DNA from: Oscillospiraceae bacterium
GTDB lineage: Bacteria > Bacillota > Clostridia > Oscillospirales > Ruminococcaceae
Direction: 5' to 3'
NCBI GenBank assembly: GCA_022835495.1
Contig: BQOK01000001.1
Span: 62,001-126,000, forward strand
DNA: 64,000 nucleotides
The translations under genes were made by a program, and so were the position numbers. Positions 52,321 through 60,087 of the stretch are shown in pieces. Position 1 is the first letter of the stretch. Each line of letters opens with the position of its first letter. The notes under the pieces were generated by a model. The model searched no databases. It was not told the origin of the DNA and worked only from the letters and a program-made list of their open reading frames with translations.

Positions 52321-54433
52321 CGTCTTCAATACCTCCATTGGTTAAACTCTTGAAATCAATGTGAAAATCGATAGCAATATTTTTTAAATCTGTAACACAA
52401 GAGGGGTTTTCGGCGCTTTCGCCAAACTCAATAGCACGTGAGAGTTCCGCAGTCACAATAGAAAGCGCCTTGTCATTTTCGTCATCCTCACCATTGGGAA
52501 TTGCAATTGCATCATATAAATGCGCAAAATGCTTTCCGGGGGATCTACGCAAAATTCTTCCACGCCGTTGAATGAACTCTCTTGGATTTTGGGAAGAAGC
52601 AAGTATCAAAGCATGCGTTGTTGCAGGAATATCTACGCCTTCATCTAAGCATTTAATGGAGACAAGTACTCCGCCGTTTGCAGCAAAATACTCTAATGTT
52701 GCATCTCTGTCGCCACGCATTTCTGCATAATACTCATATGCGTCAAGCCCTGCATCCAGCGCCTTTCCTAAAACAGCTTGCAGCTGTTCAATATTATCGC
52801 AGTATACAATCCATTTGTCTCCAGAACGGAATTTTTCCTTCAATATTTTCAATGCCAACGGAGCTTTCCCCTGAGCATTTTTAACTATTCTCGCTCTACA
52901 GATAAGCAACTGCTTCAATCGTGGGTTGGCGTTAATATTAAAAGAACCGTCCTCAGCAACGTTTAACCGTGCAATAAGCTTTTGGATTTCCTTGGTAGTT
53001 TCATCCCAATTCTTCTGTTCTGTCGGCGTCAACCGTATTTTTTCTGGATGATAAAAATAACGAGTAAGCACGCCGCTGTTGATTGCATTATTCAATGTAA
53101 ACGGAGGAGGAATTAGGCCACCAAAATATCCAAACAATGCTGCGGTTCCTTCTGGATCGCCATATCGATATGGTGTTGCAGAAAGTCCCAGCCGTGGCCC
53201 GGATTGGATCTGCAATGTTTTGCGCCTTTTATTGCTTCCGAGCCTATGCATTTCATCTGCAACAACAAAGAGATGATCTCCTTGTGTAATTTTCTTCAAG
53301 AATTCATCTGATGCTGCCGTATCCATAGTGGACAGTATAATACGCCGAGTTCCAGCAGCCTTTGCCGTCCAGGTTCTAAGTGTGTTACCTTTTCTCCATT
53401 CGGAATTATTGTCACCGCACAATAAATAGTATACAGGCTTATCTGTCAATGTATCGTGCAATTCCTTGTCCCACTGTTTCAGCAAATCACGAGAAGGTAC
53501 AAGCACGAGCACAACTTCATCACGCTCAAGTGCATCGTTAATTGCGCACATTGCGGTAAAGGTTTTCCCACTTCCTGTAGCGTGTTCAAAAATCCCTCTA
53601 CGATTATTCTGCACCCACGCTTCCAAAGCGTTCGTTTGGTGTTTGCGTGGCTTTTTCCCACCTTTTTTGTGATTAGGCTTCCATTTGTCCGCAATGCTTG
53701 TGGTTACCTTAATTTCCTCTAAAAGTTGTTCCCACTCAACCCCAGACGATTTTTGTTTCAGTAGTTCCTTGGTCGCTTGAGGGAATTGATACACCACCAC
53801 TCCGGACAAAGAATGCGTCCAAAGTTTCTCAAAGAACATTTTTGCATCGTTCAAACGCTCGCAGTCGCGGTCATCTAACCAGTTTGGGAAAACATCAATC
53901 GATTCTATGTTGCCATCAGATGACAATCCTTTAAAGGTTTCGTTCATTGACCCCCTAAACCCTACTGCATTACCGTTGATATCCGAAAAAATACCGACTT
54001 TGTCGTGGAACATCCGCTTTGCTGTGGCCGACTCAGACCCACTCGGAACAGCAATTTTTATATCTATGATTTCCTTGGCAACTAAGTACGAAAGCAAACG
54101 AGCAGGTGCCGAAAGCACTTCACTATCAAACATTGCGAATACTTCTTGCTCAATTGAACGGGTAAGGATATAGTCTGTTCTTGCGGAATATCCCTCTGAA
54201 AGAGCAGAGGCATCTGCCTCAGAAACGTAGGGCGAGCAAATAATTCTCATTTTCCCACCGTTGAATATAAAATCCTTTAAAGCCTCCCAAGCGATAATAT
54301 AAATAGTGCTACTGAAATAACCGGAAATTCTGTCATAGCTGTTAGCAGTTTTCATACAAGGAAGATAAAAATCCTCTGCGATATCGTGCTCCGCCTTATT
54401 ATAAGAGGCCAAAAAACTATATTCATTAAGCAT
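52310..54433 (-). CDS. PLD-family nuclease domain fused to SF2 helicase
   Basis: A 707-residue two-domain protein. Residues 1-230 form a phospholipase-D-like nuclease domain with one HKD motif (H143, K145, D151 in MFHDKVGIFSD, then GFRGSMNETFKG). Residues 260-690 are an SF2 DEAD/DEAH-type motor: Walker A HATGSGKT (K290), box DEMH (393-396), GLSATPYRYG, VSIKCLDEGVDIP and QRRGRILRR. This architecture occurs in restriction-type proteins that translocate on and cut DNA. AGGAGGCG precedes ATG 54433; it overlaps its upstream neighbour by 8 bases. Confidence 0.88.
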   Translation of the reverse strand: MLNEYSFLASYNKAEHDIAEDFYLPCMKTANSYDRISGYFSSTIYIIAWEALKDFIFNGGKMRIICSPYVSEADASALSEGYSARTDYILTRSIEQEVFAMFDSEVLSAPARLLSYLVAKEIIDIKIAVPSGSESATAKRMFHDKVGIFSDINGNAVGFRGSMNETFKGLSSDGNIESIDVFPNWLDDRDCERLNDAKMFFEKLWTHSLSGVVVYQFPQATKELLKQKSSGVEWEQLLEEIKVTTSIADKWKPNHKKGGKKPRKHQTNALEAWVQNNRRGIFEHATGSGKTFTAMCAINDALERDEVVLVLVPSRDLLKQWDKELHDTLTDKPVYYLLCGDNNSEWRKGNTLRTWTAKAAGTRRIILSTMDTAASDEFLKKITQGDHLFVVADEMHRLGSNKRRKTLQIQSGPRLGLSATPYRYGDPEGTAALFGYFGGLIPPPFTLNNAINSGVLTRYFYHPEKIRLTPTEQKNWDETTKEIQKLIARLNVAEDGSFNINANPRLKQLLICRARIVKNAQGKAPLALKILKEKFRSGDKWIVYCDNIEQLQAVLGKALDAGLDAYEYYAEMRGDRDATLEYFAANGGVLVSIKCLDEGVDIPATTHALILASSQNPREFIQRRGRILRRSPGKHFAHLYDAIAIPNGEDDENDKALSIVTAELSRAIEFGESAENPSCVTDLKNIAIDFHIDFKSLTNGGIEDDDE

Positions 54434-54965
54434 TTTTATCGCCTCCTAAAATATCTTGCCGCCTAATTTCCAACCGACGATGTATCGCTGAGTACAAATG
54501 CTGTGGCCGAACAGCCAAAATAGTCTCTCCGGTTTTCCTCGTTATGGATGCTATATTGGAATATAATGCACGGATAATTACATCTGACTTTACCTGCATA
54601 TTTGCACTATAGGAGAAATCTTCATGCTTGTCAGCATCCCAGAGCAAAAATACTCCCTCTGCTCCTTCAGGTACAAATGCTGCTAAAACAGGCATGCGCC
54701 CTTCGGAATAATCAAGTACGCCTCGTTCCCCTCGTTTTTGCCCAGGAAGAATTACTTGTATTTTATACTCATCTAAAGCTCGTCCTCCTGGCGGATTTGT
54801 GCAATTAAAAACATATACCCGGAGTTTTAATAACAACGGCGAAGTCAGGTTCACCAATAAAGGGGCACTATCTTCACCACTGTGCCATTCCACCTTATTG
54901 CCTAGTCCTTCTAAAAACAAATGATTTAATTCGTTTTTTCGCAGTCTCCTATGCAGGTCGATCAT
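54426..54965 (-). CDS. Unrecognised 179-residue protein in the methyltransferase/helicase operon
   Basis: Not recognised with confidence. Visible parts: an N-terminal helix with LHRRLRKNELNHLFLEGLG, a beta-rich core (LLLKLRVYVFNCTNPPGGR; EYKIQVILPGQKRGERGVL), and VFLLWDADKHEDFSYSANM followed by a helix. The core vaguely resembles recognition or nuclease parts of some restriction enzymes. Location directly after two methyltransferases makes a cognate restriction or DNA-recognition role plausible but unproven. GAGGGGTGA precedes ATG 54965. Confidence 0.75.
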   Translation of the reverse strand: MIDLHRRLRKNELNHLFLEGLGNKVEWHSGEDSAPLLVNLTSPLLLKLRVYVFNCTNPPGGRALDEYKIQVILPGQKRGERGVLDYSEGRMPVLAAFVPEGAEGVFLLWDADKHEDFSYSANMQVKSDVIIRALYSNIASITRKTGETILAVRPQHLYSAIHRRLEIRRQDILGGDKNA

Positions 54966-54969
54966 ATAA

Positions 54970-55809
54970 TCACCCCTCTCTAAGTTGGGTTAGCCACTCC
55001 GCAGCATCAGAAACATAGGAATTCATTATATCAAAACCAGCGAATGCCCGTCCCAGTTGCAAGGCAACTGCACCGGTAGTTCCACTTCCAAGCCATGGAT
55101 CAACAACGAGGTCTCCAGCATTTGTTGTGGCTTTGATATATTTCTCTGGCAAATACGCTGGTTGTGTGGCTTGGTGATTCCCTATTTTAGCTGATACACC
55201 ACCTGATATAATATTTTTGGGTAAGGCTCCAAGCGGGTTAGGTTGTATTTGTTTGTTCTTTCTCACATATGTGTTGCCATTTGAGCGGGGCTTATATTCG
55301 TACTCCCCATAAGTTTTTACACTATGCGACTCATATGGCCTACGGATTGCATCCAAGTTTATCGTCCACTTGGGACAAACGGAAAACCATAAGTTTTGTT
55401 CGTACGCATCCTGACACGCAACACGCAATCCAGTTGGGACTGGATTTTCTTTAACCCATATTTCTATGTCAACACAGTGCAGGCCCCATTCTTCTTCAAG
55501 CATAATAGCTAATTTTTCTATGACCAGAGAGCGTTTTGAAGCACATGTAGCAGTAGCTTTTTCGCGGTTCGCTTTAACATTGATAACTAAGAATCCATCA
55601 TCTCTCAATTTCAATTTTGCTGCATCGATAAAAGGTGAAATTTTATCGATGTATTCCCCTGCTGTCCATACTCCATAATCCCGATCAGCATTTGGATATG
55701 GAGGAGATCCATACACCAACTTTATTGATTTATCCGGAAGCAGAAGCATGCCTTTCGCGCCGTCAATACATTTTACCGCAAAGCCTCGCTTAGCAATTTG
55801 ATCAATCAT
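54970..55809 (-). CDS. Beta-class DNA methyltransferase (second of pair)
   Basis: A 279-residue SAM-dependent DNA methyltransferase. Motif IV (VYGSPPYPNADRDYG, about 33-47) precedes motif I (VVDPWLGSGTTGAVAL, about 240-255), the order of beta-class N4-cytosine/N6-adenine enzymes; SPPY leans to N4-cytosine. The region between holds the target-recognition part with NPLGALPKNIISGG. It overlaps the first methyltransferase gene by 8 bases. The start has GAGGGAGAAG upstream. Two different methyltransferases side by side usually modify the two strands of an asymmetric site. Confidence 0.88.
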   Translation of the reverse strand: MIDQIAKRGFAVKCIDGAKGMLLLPDKSIKLVYGSPPYPNADRDYGVWTAGEYIDKISPFIDAAKLKLRDDGFLVINVKANREKATATCASKRSLVIEKLAIMLEEEWGLHCVDIEIWVKENPVPTGLRVACQDAYEQNLWFSVCPKWTINLDAIRRPYESHSVKTYGEYEYKPRSNGNTYVRKNKQIQPNPLGALPKNIISGGVSAKIGNHQATQPAYLPEKYIKATTNAGDLVVDPWLGSGTTGAVALQLGRAFAGFDIMNSYVSDAAEWLTQLREG

Positions 55810-56713
55810 TTTTTTCTTCTCCCTCGGCAGCTGCTTCGGCTTCTATTCGAGCCTGCGCCAGTTCGCAATAATCGGCATTTGCATCAATCCCGATCCATTT
55901 GCGATTATTCTTTTGAGCAACTGTTGCTGTTGTTCCAGAACCGGAAAACGGATCGAGTATTATATCTCCCTCTTTGCTACCGGAAAGGATGAAAAATTCT
56001 GCCAGTTTTTCTGGAAATCTTGCTGGGTGTGCAATGCCTTTTTCTTTGCATAATTTCATGAATATATCGTTGCTACTTGTATTAGCAATCTCAATTACTG
56101 ATCCTGGATCGGAACCACCATTGTCAGACCAAGTTTTCTCGCAATTAAAGTTATGAGTGCTTGGACGGATATTTTCGGTCCGGTTTCCTTTGCCCTTCCC
56201 ATCCAGGTACTTTTGCATATCCTTGCCGTAGGGCTTGCGGATAGGATCTAATTCAAAAGTCCAATTTTCACCTTTGGAAAACCAGAAACAATACTCATGC
56301 GACTTTTTAGTTCGGCCATATCCACCGCGAGAATATACATTTGGTGGTGTAGCAGGATTGTACCAAATGTAATCCCTGACTAAATGAAAACCAACTTCCT
56401 TGCAGAGCTTCAGCACCAATTCAAACGCATAAAGATGTTGATATCCCTCGACAACTTTATCGCTTATATTCAGCACGAAACTTCCTGTAGGTTTTAATAC
56501 TCGATAGATTTCTTGTGCCTTTGGCATGAACCAATCCACATATTCATCTGGTAAAATCGATGCGTTTTTTGTTCCATAATCACGTTTATCTGCATAAGGT
56601 GGTGAGGTCAACACAAGGTCTATACTTTCTGCTGGCATTCTCTCCATTACCTCTTTGCAGTCTCCAACGATAAATGCATTAACTGCATCATCTATAGTTT
56701 GCATCTTCAACAT
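55802..56713 (-). CDS. Beta-class DNA methyltransferase (first of pair)
   Basis: A 303-residue DNA methyltransferase. Motif IV is VLTSPPYADKRDYG (about 34-47); motif I is ILDPFSGSGTTATVAQ (about 264-279), again beta-class order, with GKGNRTENIRPSTHN in the recognition region. It is related to, but clearly different from, the following methyltransferase. AAGGAGAG precedes ATG 56713. It is the first gene of the contiguous seven-overlap operon that ends with the SfsA-like nuclease. The sequence specificity cannot be read. Confidence 0.9.
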   Translation of the reverse strand: MLKMQTIDDAVNAFIVGDCKEVMERMPAESIDLVLTSPPYADKRDYGTKNASILPDEYVDWFMPKAQEIYRVLKPTGSFVLNISDKVVEGYQHLYAFELVLKLCKEVGFHLVRDYIWYNPATPPNVYSRGGYGRTKKSHEYCFWFSKGENWTFELDPIRKPYGKDMQKYLDGKGKGNRTENIRPSTHNFNCEKTWSDNGGSDPGSVIEIANTSSNDIFMKLCKEKGIAHPARFPEKLAEFFILSGSKEGDIILDPFSGSGTTATVAQKNNRKWIGIDANADYCELAQARIEAEAAAEGEEKND

Positions 56714-56889
56714 AAACTCTCCTTAATCATTAAACATACGGTTCATTACCTCCGCTGTTGGTCACAGTTTTGATTTGTTCTGTTGTTCCAACGCAAAGCC
56801 AACCAATCCATCTGATTCGCTATAAGCAGCGAAACAATTTCAATCTTCAGCACATCTTTTGGCGCATTTTAATGCATGGATCGCCAGGA

Positions 56890-58206
56890 TCATTGTAGTA
56901 TATATTTCTTTGTAGCACCTCTGCCGATAATCTCGATCAACCCATTTTCATTCATCTGACGAGCGAGCAGATAAGCTCTTGTCTTTTTAATATTCAGCAG
57001 TTCCTGCAGATCTTCGTCGGTCATTTCACCGTACTCGGCTAAATAATCCATGATCGTTTTCATTTGCGGAGTAACTACCACAGGGGCTTTTTCAGACGTT
57101 TCCGGTACGCTTTCTGCAACAGAACCGCTGGTATTCATGTTAGGTAGCACCAGTTTGAATGTGTTGGTGGTCACTTCAATGCGGGGCTGCACAGCACAAT
57201 CCTTGTAGAGCGCATAGATTTTGCGGATGCCGGTGCCGTAGGATTCAATCAGTCTTAAACGATGGAAGATTTCAGCCAGCTTGCGGTTGCGGGGCTGAGA
57301 AATACCGTTGCGAATATCGTCAGCTGAGAGACCGGGAAGCAGGCCGCCAATAGAAATAAACTCTATGCAGGAGTCATTGACATTGATAATGATGCTGCCA
57401 CTGTAGCTGTAGTCACGGTGGACAAGGGAGTTGAGCAATGCCTCACGCAGAGCATCTTCAGGGTAATCAGACAGTTCTACTCTCTCCAAGCCCTTGAAGG
57501 TAGCGGCGGTGCGATTGCAGAGCATCAGATACGCATAGCTATCGTCCAGTTGCTTGAAGATGGAGCCGCCAAACTCCTTTGCGTCCTTAAAGGTTATATT
57601 CGCCTCATCACCGAATACGGCGATCTTAGTTGTGTGCTGGCACTGATCGGACAAAATCATAGCCAGATTGGTGTACTGATCGTCATGGATGTTACGCAGG
57701 CCGAGGGCAATGTACTTTCCTTCGGAGAAATCAACCTTATACCGCTTGAAGGTGCGCTCTGCCTCCTCAAAAGACAGTTCCTGCTGGGCTGTACGCATTT
57801 CCTCGAATACATCACCATCGGAATCTTTGATCATTCTGCGGATCTGATCCGAAGATGCCTGCACACTGGATGTGCCCTGACGAACATAAACGCCGTTGGG
57901 CTTTATCCCCTTGGATTTCAGATAATAAGGCTTATAGCTGCCTTCGCCAACTTCAATCTGAATCACTTTATTATCTTGGAGGACATACCGCACGAACATG
58001 GTGACATCCGGTGCAATGGCATCACGAATACCATCGGTCAGGCGGATGTAAGTTTCATCCACATTATCAATACCTGTCAGATTACCTTTATCGTCGATGC
58101 CGATGTAGATAACACCGCCATCAGTATTCGCAAATGCAATGACTTCCTTGTAGATGTCATCGATCAACTGAGATTTATATTCAATACGCTCACTTTCATA
58201 TTGCAT
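56890..58206 (-). CDS. AlbA_2 (Schlafen-like) domain ATP-binding protein
   Basis: A 438-residue protein: N-terminal AlbA_2/Schlafen-like domain (1-130, ERIEYKSQLIDDIYKEVIAFANTDG is split over 5-30, with GGVIYIGIDDKG). A middle HATPase_c_4 region follows (ALREALLNSLVHRDYS; GTGIRKIYALY), and a C-terminal winged helix (about 380-438, LAEYGEMTDEDLQELLNIK). Such proteins are often annotated as regulators and are common in defence islands. ATG at 58206 follows AGAGGAGGGAC. It has its own promoter with an inverted repeat and is 176 bases from the methyltransferase gene, so it may control the operon. Confidence 0.85.
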   Translation of the reverse strand: MQYESERIEYKSQLIDDIYKEVIAFANTDGGVIYIGIDDKGNLTGIDNVDETYIRLTDGIRDAIAPDVTMFVRYVLQDNKVIQIEVGEGSYKPYYLKSKGIKPNGVYVRQGTSSVQASSDQIRRMIKDSDGDVFEEMRTAQQELSFEEAERTFKRYKVDFSEGKYIALGLRNIHDDQYTNLAMILSDQCQHTTKIAVFGDEANITFKDAKEFGGSIFKQLDDSYAYLMLCNRTAATFKGLERVELSDYPEDALREALLNSLVHRDYSYSGSIIINVNDSCIEFISIGGLLPGLSADDIRNGISQPRNRKLAEIFHRLRLIESYGTGIRKIYALYKDCAVQPRIEVTTNTFKLVLPNMNTSGSVAESVPETSEKAPVVVTPQMKTIMDYLAEYGEMTDEDLQELLNIKKTRAYLLARQMNENGLIEIIGRGATKKYILQ

Positions 58207-58247
58207 ATATTGTCCCTCCTCTGAACAGTTCACCTGTTGTTACCTAT

Positions 58248-58296
58248 ATTATACTCTGATTTTCACTTTTTTCAATAGCGTATAGTGAAAAATCAT
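58248..58296 (-). promoter_or_regulatory. Promoter of the AlbA_2 gene with overlapping inverted repeat
   Basis: Minus strand: TTGAAA (58270-58275), 16-base spacer, TATAAT (58248-58253). TGATTTTCACT and AGTGAAAAATCA (about 58257-58296) form an inverted repeat across the -35, a plausible autoregulatory operator. Confidence 0.75.
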
Positions 58297-58350
58297 AGTC
58301 CGTTCACTACGAGGATGTGAAAATTCGTTTTCCACTTCGGAACACAAAAT

Positions 58351-58392
58351 AAAGCCCTGGATTTCATCTCGAAAGTGAATCCAGAGCTCTTA
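58351..58392 (-). terminator. Hairpin upstream of the AlbA_2 promoter
   Basis: AGCTCTGGATTCA…TGAAATCCAGGGCTTTATTTT on the minus strand; insulates the operon from minus-strand transcription entering from the right. Confidence 0.6.
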
Positions 58393-58419
58393 TACTTGGG
58401 TCGCTATGGGATTGTGTAG

Positions 58420-59401
58420 GGGGCGTCCGGCCGCCCGATCATCCAAAACGGCAAGCTGGTGGGAACCATGCCACATGCCCTGCATCACTTCCTAGGAGCC
58501 GATACGGACAGCTACACCTATGAAGCCCTGAAACTGTTTATGATGGGAGCCATCCGGCGGGTATTCAGACCGGGGAGCAAATTTGAAGTCATGCTTTGTC
58601 TGGTGGGCGGTCAGGGAGCCGGGAAGTCCACCTTTTTCCGGCTGCTGGCAGTCAAGGACGATTGGTTTTCCGATGACTTGAAGAAGCTGGATGAAAATGT
58701 GTATCGGAAGCTGCAAGGTCACTGGATTATGGAAATGTCAGAAATGATTGCCACCGCCAACGCAAAGAGCATTGAGGAAATCAAGTTCTTTCTAAGCCGC
58801 CAAAAGGAAACCTACAAAGTGCCTTATGAAGCCCACCCGGCAGACCGGCTGCGCCAGTGCGTATTTGCAGGAACCACCAACCGGCAGGACTTTTTACCCC
58901 ATGACCGTGTACCCGGAACGGGCGGAGGTTGACATACTGGATGATGAAGCCGCATCCAGAGCCTATATCGACCAGATGTGGGCGGAAGCTATGGCAATTT
59001 ACAAAAGCGGCAGATACAGGCTGTCATTCAGCGCAGAGATGAATGATTATCTGAAAACCCACCAGCAGGACTTTATGCAGGAGGACACGCAAGCTGGTAT
59101 GATTTACGCCTATTTGGAGGACTACACCGGCGACCGGGTCTGTTCCAAGCAGCTTTATAAAGAAGCATTGGGGAACTGCAATTCTCCGGCAGACTGGGAA
59201 ACACGGGCAATCTGCGAGATTATGAACACCGGCATTGCAAGCGGCAGCATACAGGGCTGGATAGCCTACAAAAGCCCGAAGCGGTATAAAAAGTACGGGA
59301 CGCAAAAAGGCTGGGGGCGTGTCAACCAGCCCCCAACAGACGGGGATGGTTTTCAGGAAATCACAGAGGAAGAAGCCCGGCAGATGGAGCTGCCCTTTTA
59401 G
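58420..59401 (+). pseudogene. VapE/VirE-like primase-helicase gene, 5'-truncated and frameshifted
   Basis: Frame 1 (to 58932) encodes the P-loop part of a virulence-associated-E protein (VFRPGSKFEVMLCLVGGQGAGKSTFFRLLAVKDDW; WIMEMSEM; FAGTTNRQDFLPHDR). Frame 2 continues the family sequence (FYPMTVYPERAEVDILDDEA … WAEAMAIYKSGRY) to the stop at 59401. The switch falls at TTTTACCCCATGACCG (58892-58907), consistent with a slippage deletion between two copies of that sequence. The N-terminal half is missing; a stop at 58417 closes the frame upstream. A relic of a phage-like or integrative element, with GC nearer 50 percent. Confidence 0.85.
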
Positions 59402-59410
59402 GAAAGCCGC

Positions 59411-59455
59411 CGGTTGACAGTTTGGTTGACGCTGCAGTTGACAGTCGGTTGACGG
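59411..59455 (+). repeat. Four GTTGAC repeats after the VapE relic
   Basis: GTTGAC occurs at about 59413, 59425, 59439 and 59450 with 11-14 base spacing. Possibly iteron-like or a coding remnant. Confidence 0.6.
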
Positions 59456-59790
59456 GCTGTTTGCTAAAATGTATGAGGACTGGTCTGCTGGACGTATCAC
59501 GGAGTACAACTTTAATATGCTGTCCGAGAAGTATCAGGGGGAGCAAAAGGAATTGGATGAAAGAATCCGGCAGATCAACGAAGCAATGGAAGCCGCAGCG
59601 CAGACCGCCGTTGACGCTGAAAAGTGGGTAGGGCTGATGAAACAGTATGTCAATCCCACTGAACTGACTGCGGAACTTCTGAATACCCTGATTGAAAAAA
59701 TCCTTGTGCATGAAGCAGTTAAGGGCAAGGACGGAAGCCGGGAACAGGAAGTAGAGATTTTCTATCGCTTCATAGGCAAAATCGACTAAC
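59454..59790 (+). pseudogene. C-terminal remnant of TnpX/TndX-like large serine recombinase
   Basis: From ATG 59469 the frame encodes the DUF4368-type tail: KMYEDWSAGRITEYNFNMLS, a coiled coil (EQKELDERIRQINEAMEAA) and ILVHEAVKG…EIFYRFIGKID. The catalytic serine domain and zinc/DNA-binding region, about 400 residues, are missing. The fragment is joined directly to the VapE relic, so a deletion fused two element parts. The stop lies about 35 bases from the right core repeat, the expected position for this recombinase class. Confidence 0.88.
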
Positions 59791-59824
59791 ACATCTTTTT
59801 TTACCCAACAATATCTTTAACTAA

Positions 59825-59831
59825 GGGAAAC
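59825..59831 (+). repeat. Right copy of 7-bp core direct repeat (attR core)
   Basis: GGGAAAC, identical to 48120-48126; the XRE frame resumes here. Confidence 0.88.
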
Positions 59832-60084
59832 GGGGCAGGGATTGCCGGATGCGGGCAGCCTGGTGGAGCTGAGCCGGCTGTACGGTGTGAGTACCGATTA
59901 TCTGCTGACCGGGCAGAAGGATGCGGAACTTGCGCCTACGCCGCAGACGGGGCCGGCCCGGCCGACCCCGTCGCCGCTGAAATATTTGGGGGTGTTTTTG
60001 CTGGGCTTTGCCGGCATTGCGCTGGTGGGCGCGCTGTTTTTGGCTCTGCTCCCCTTTCTGCTGAAAATGTTTATGGGGACCTGA
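59825..60084 (+). pseudogene. XRE-family regulator, 3' half
   Basis: Encodes the continuation ETGQGLPDAGSLVELSRLYG, VSTDYLLTGQ, then a Pro/Thr linker and a C-terminal membrane segment (YLGVFLLGFAGIALVGALFL). Joined to 47999-48121 it gives a 126-residue membrane-tethered XRE regulator. As it stands it lacks promoter and start, though a TTG at 59842 could serve weakly. The following lipoprotein gene begins 3 bases after its stop, so the insertion may also alter that gene's expression. Confidence 0.93.
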
Positions 60085-60087
60085 ACG

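Larger units (their letters stand above)
48120..59831. mobile_element. Integrative element of Tn4451/Tn5397-like type carrying a defence-like operon
   Basis: About 11.7 kb of visibly lower-GC DNA bounded by GGGAAAC direct repeats and splitting an XRE gene so that the two halves rejoin in frame (…SKWETG|QGLPD…). The core contains a central GA, as used by TnpX/TndX-type large serine recombinases. Inside are TnpV at the left end and a DUF4368-type recombinase C-terminus about 35 bp from the right end. Only that fragment of the recombinase remains, so the element is probably fixed. A broken VapE-like gene next to it suggests a second, collapsed element. Confidence 0.9.

Noticed and set aside
56714-56760. 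Seven-codon mini-ORF (MNRMFND) before the first methyltransferase
   Set aside because: GGAGG is too close to its start, and nothing suggests a leader-peptide mechanism.
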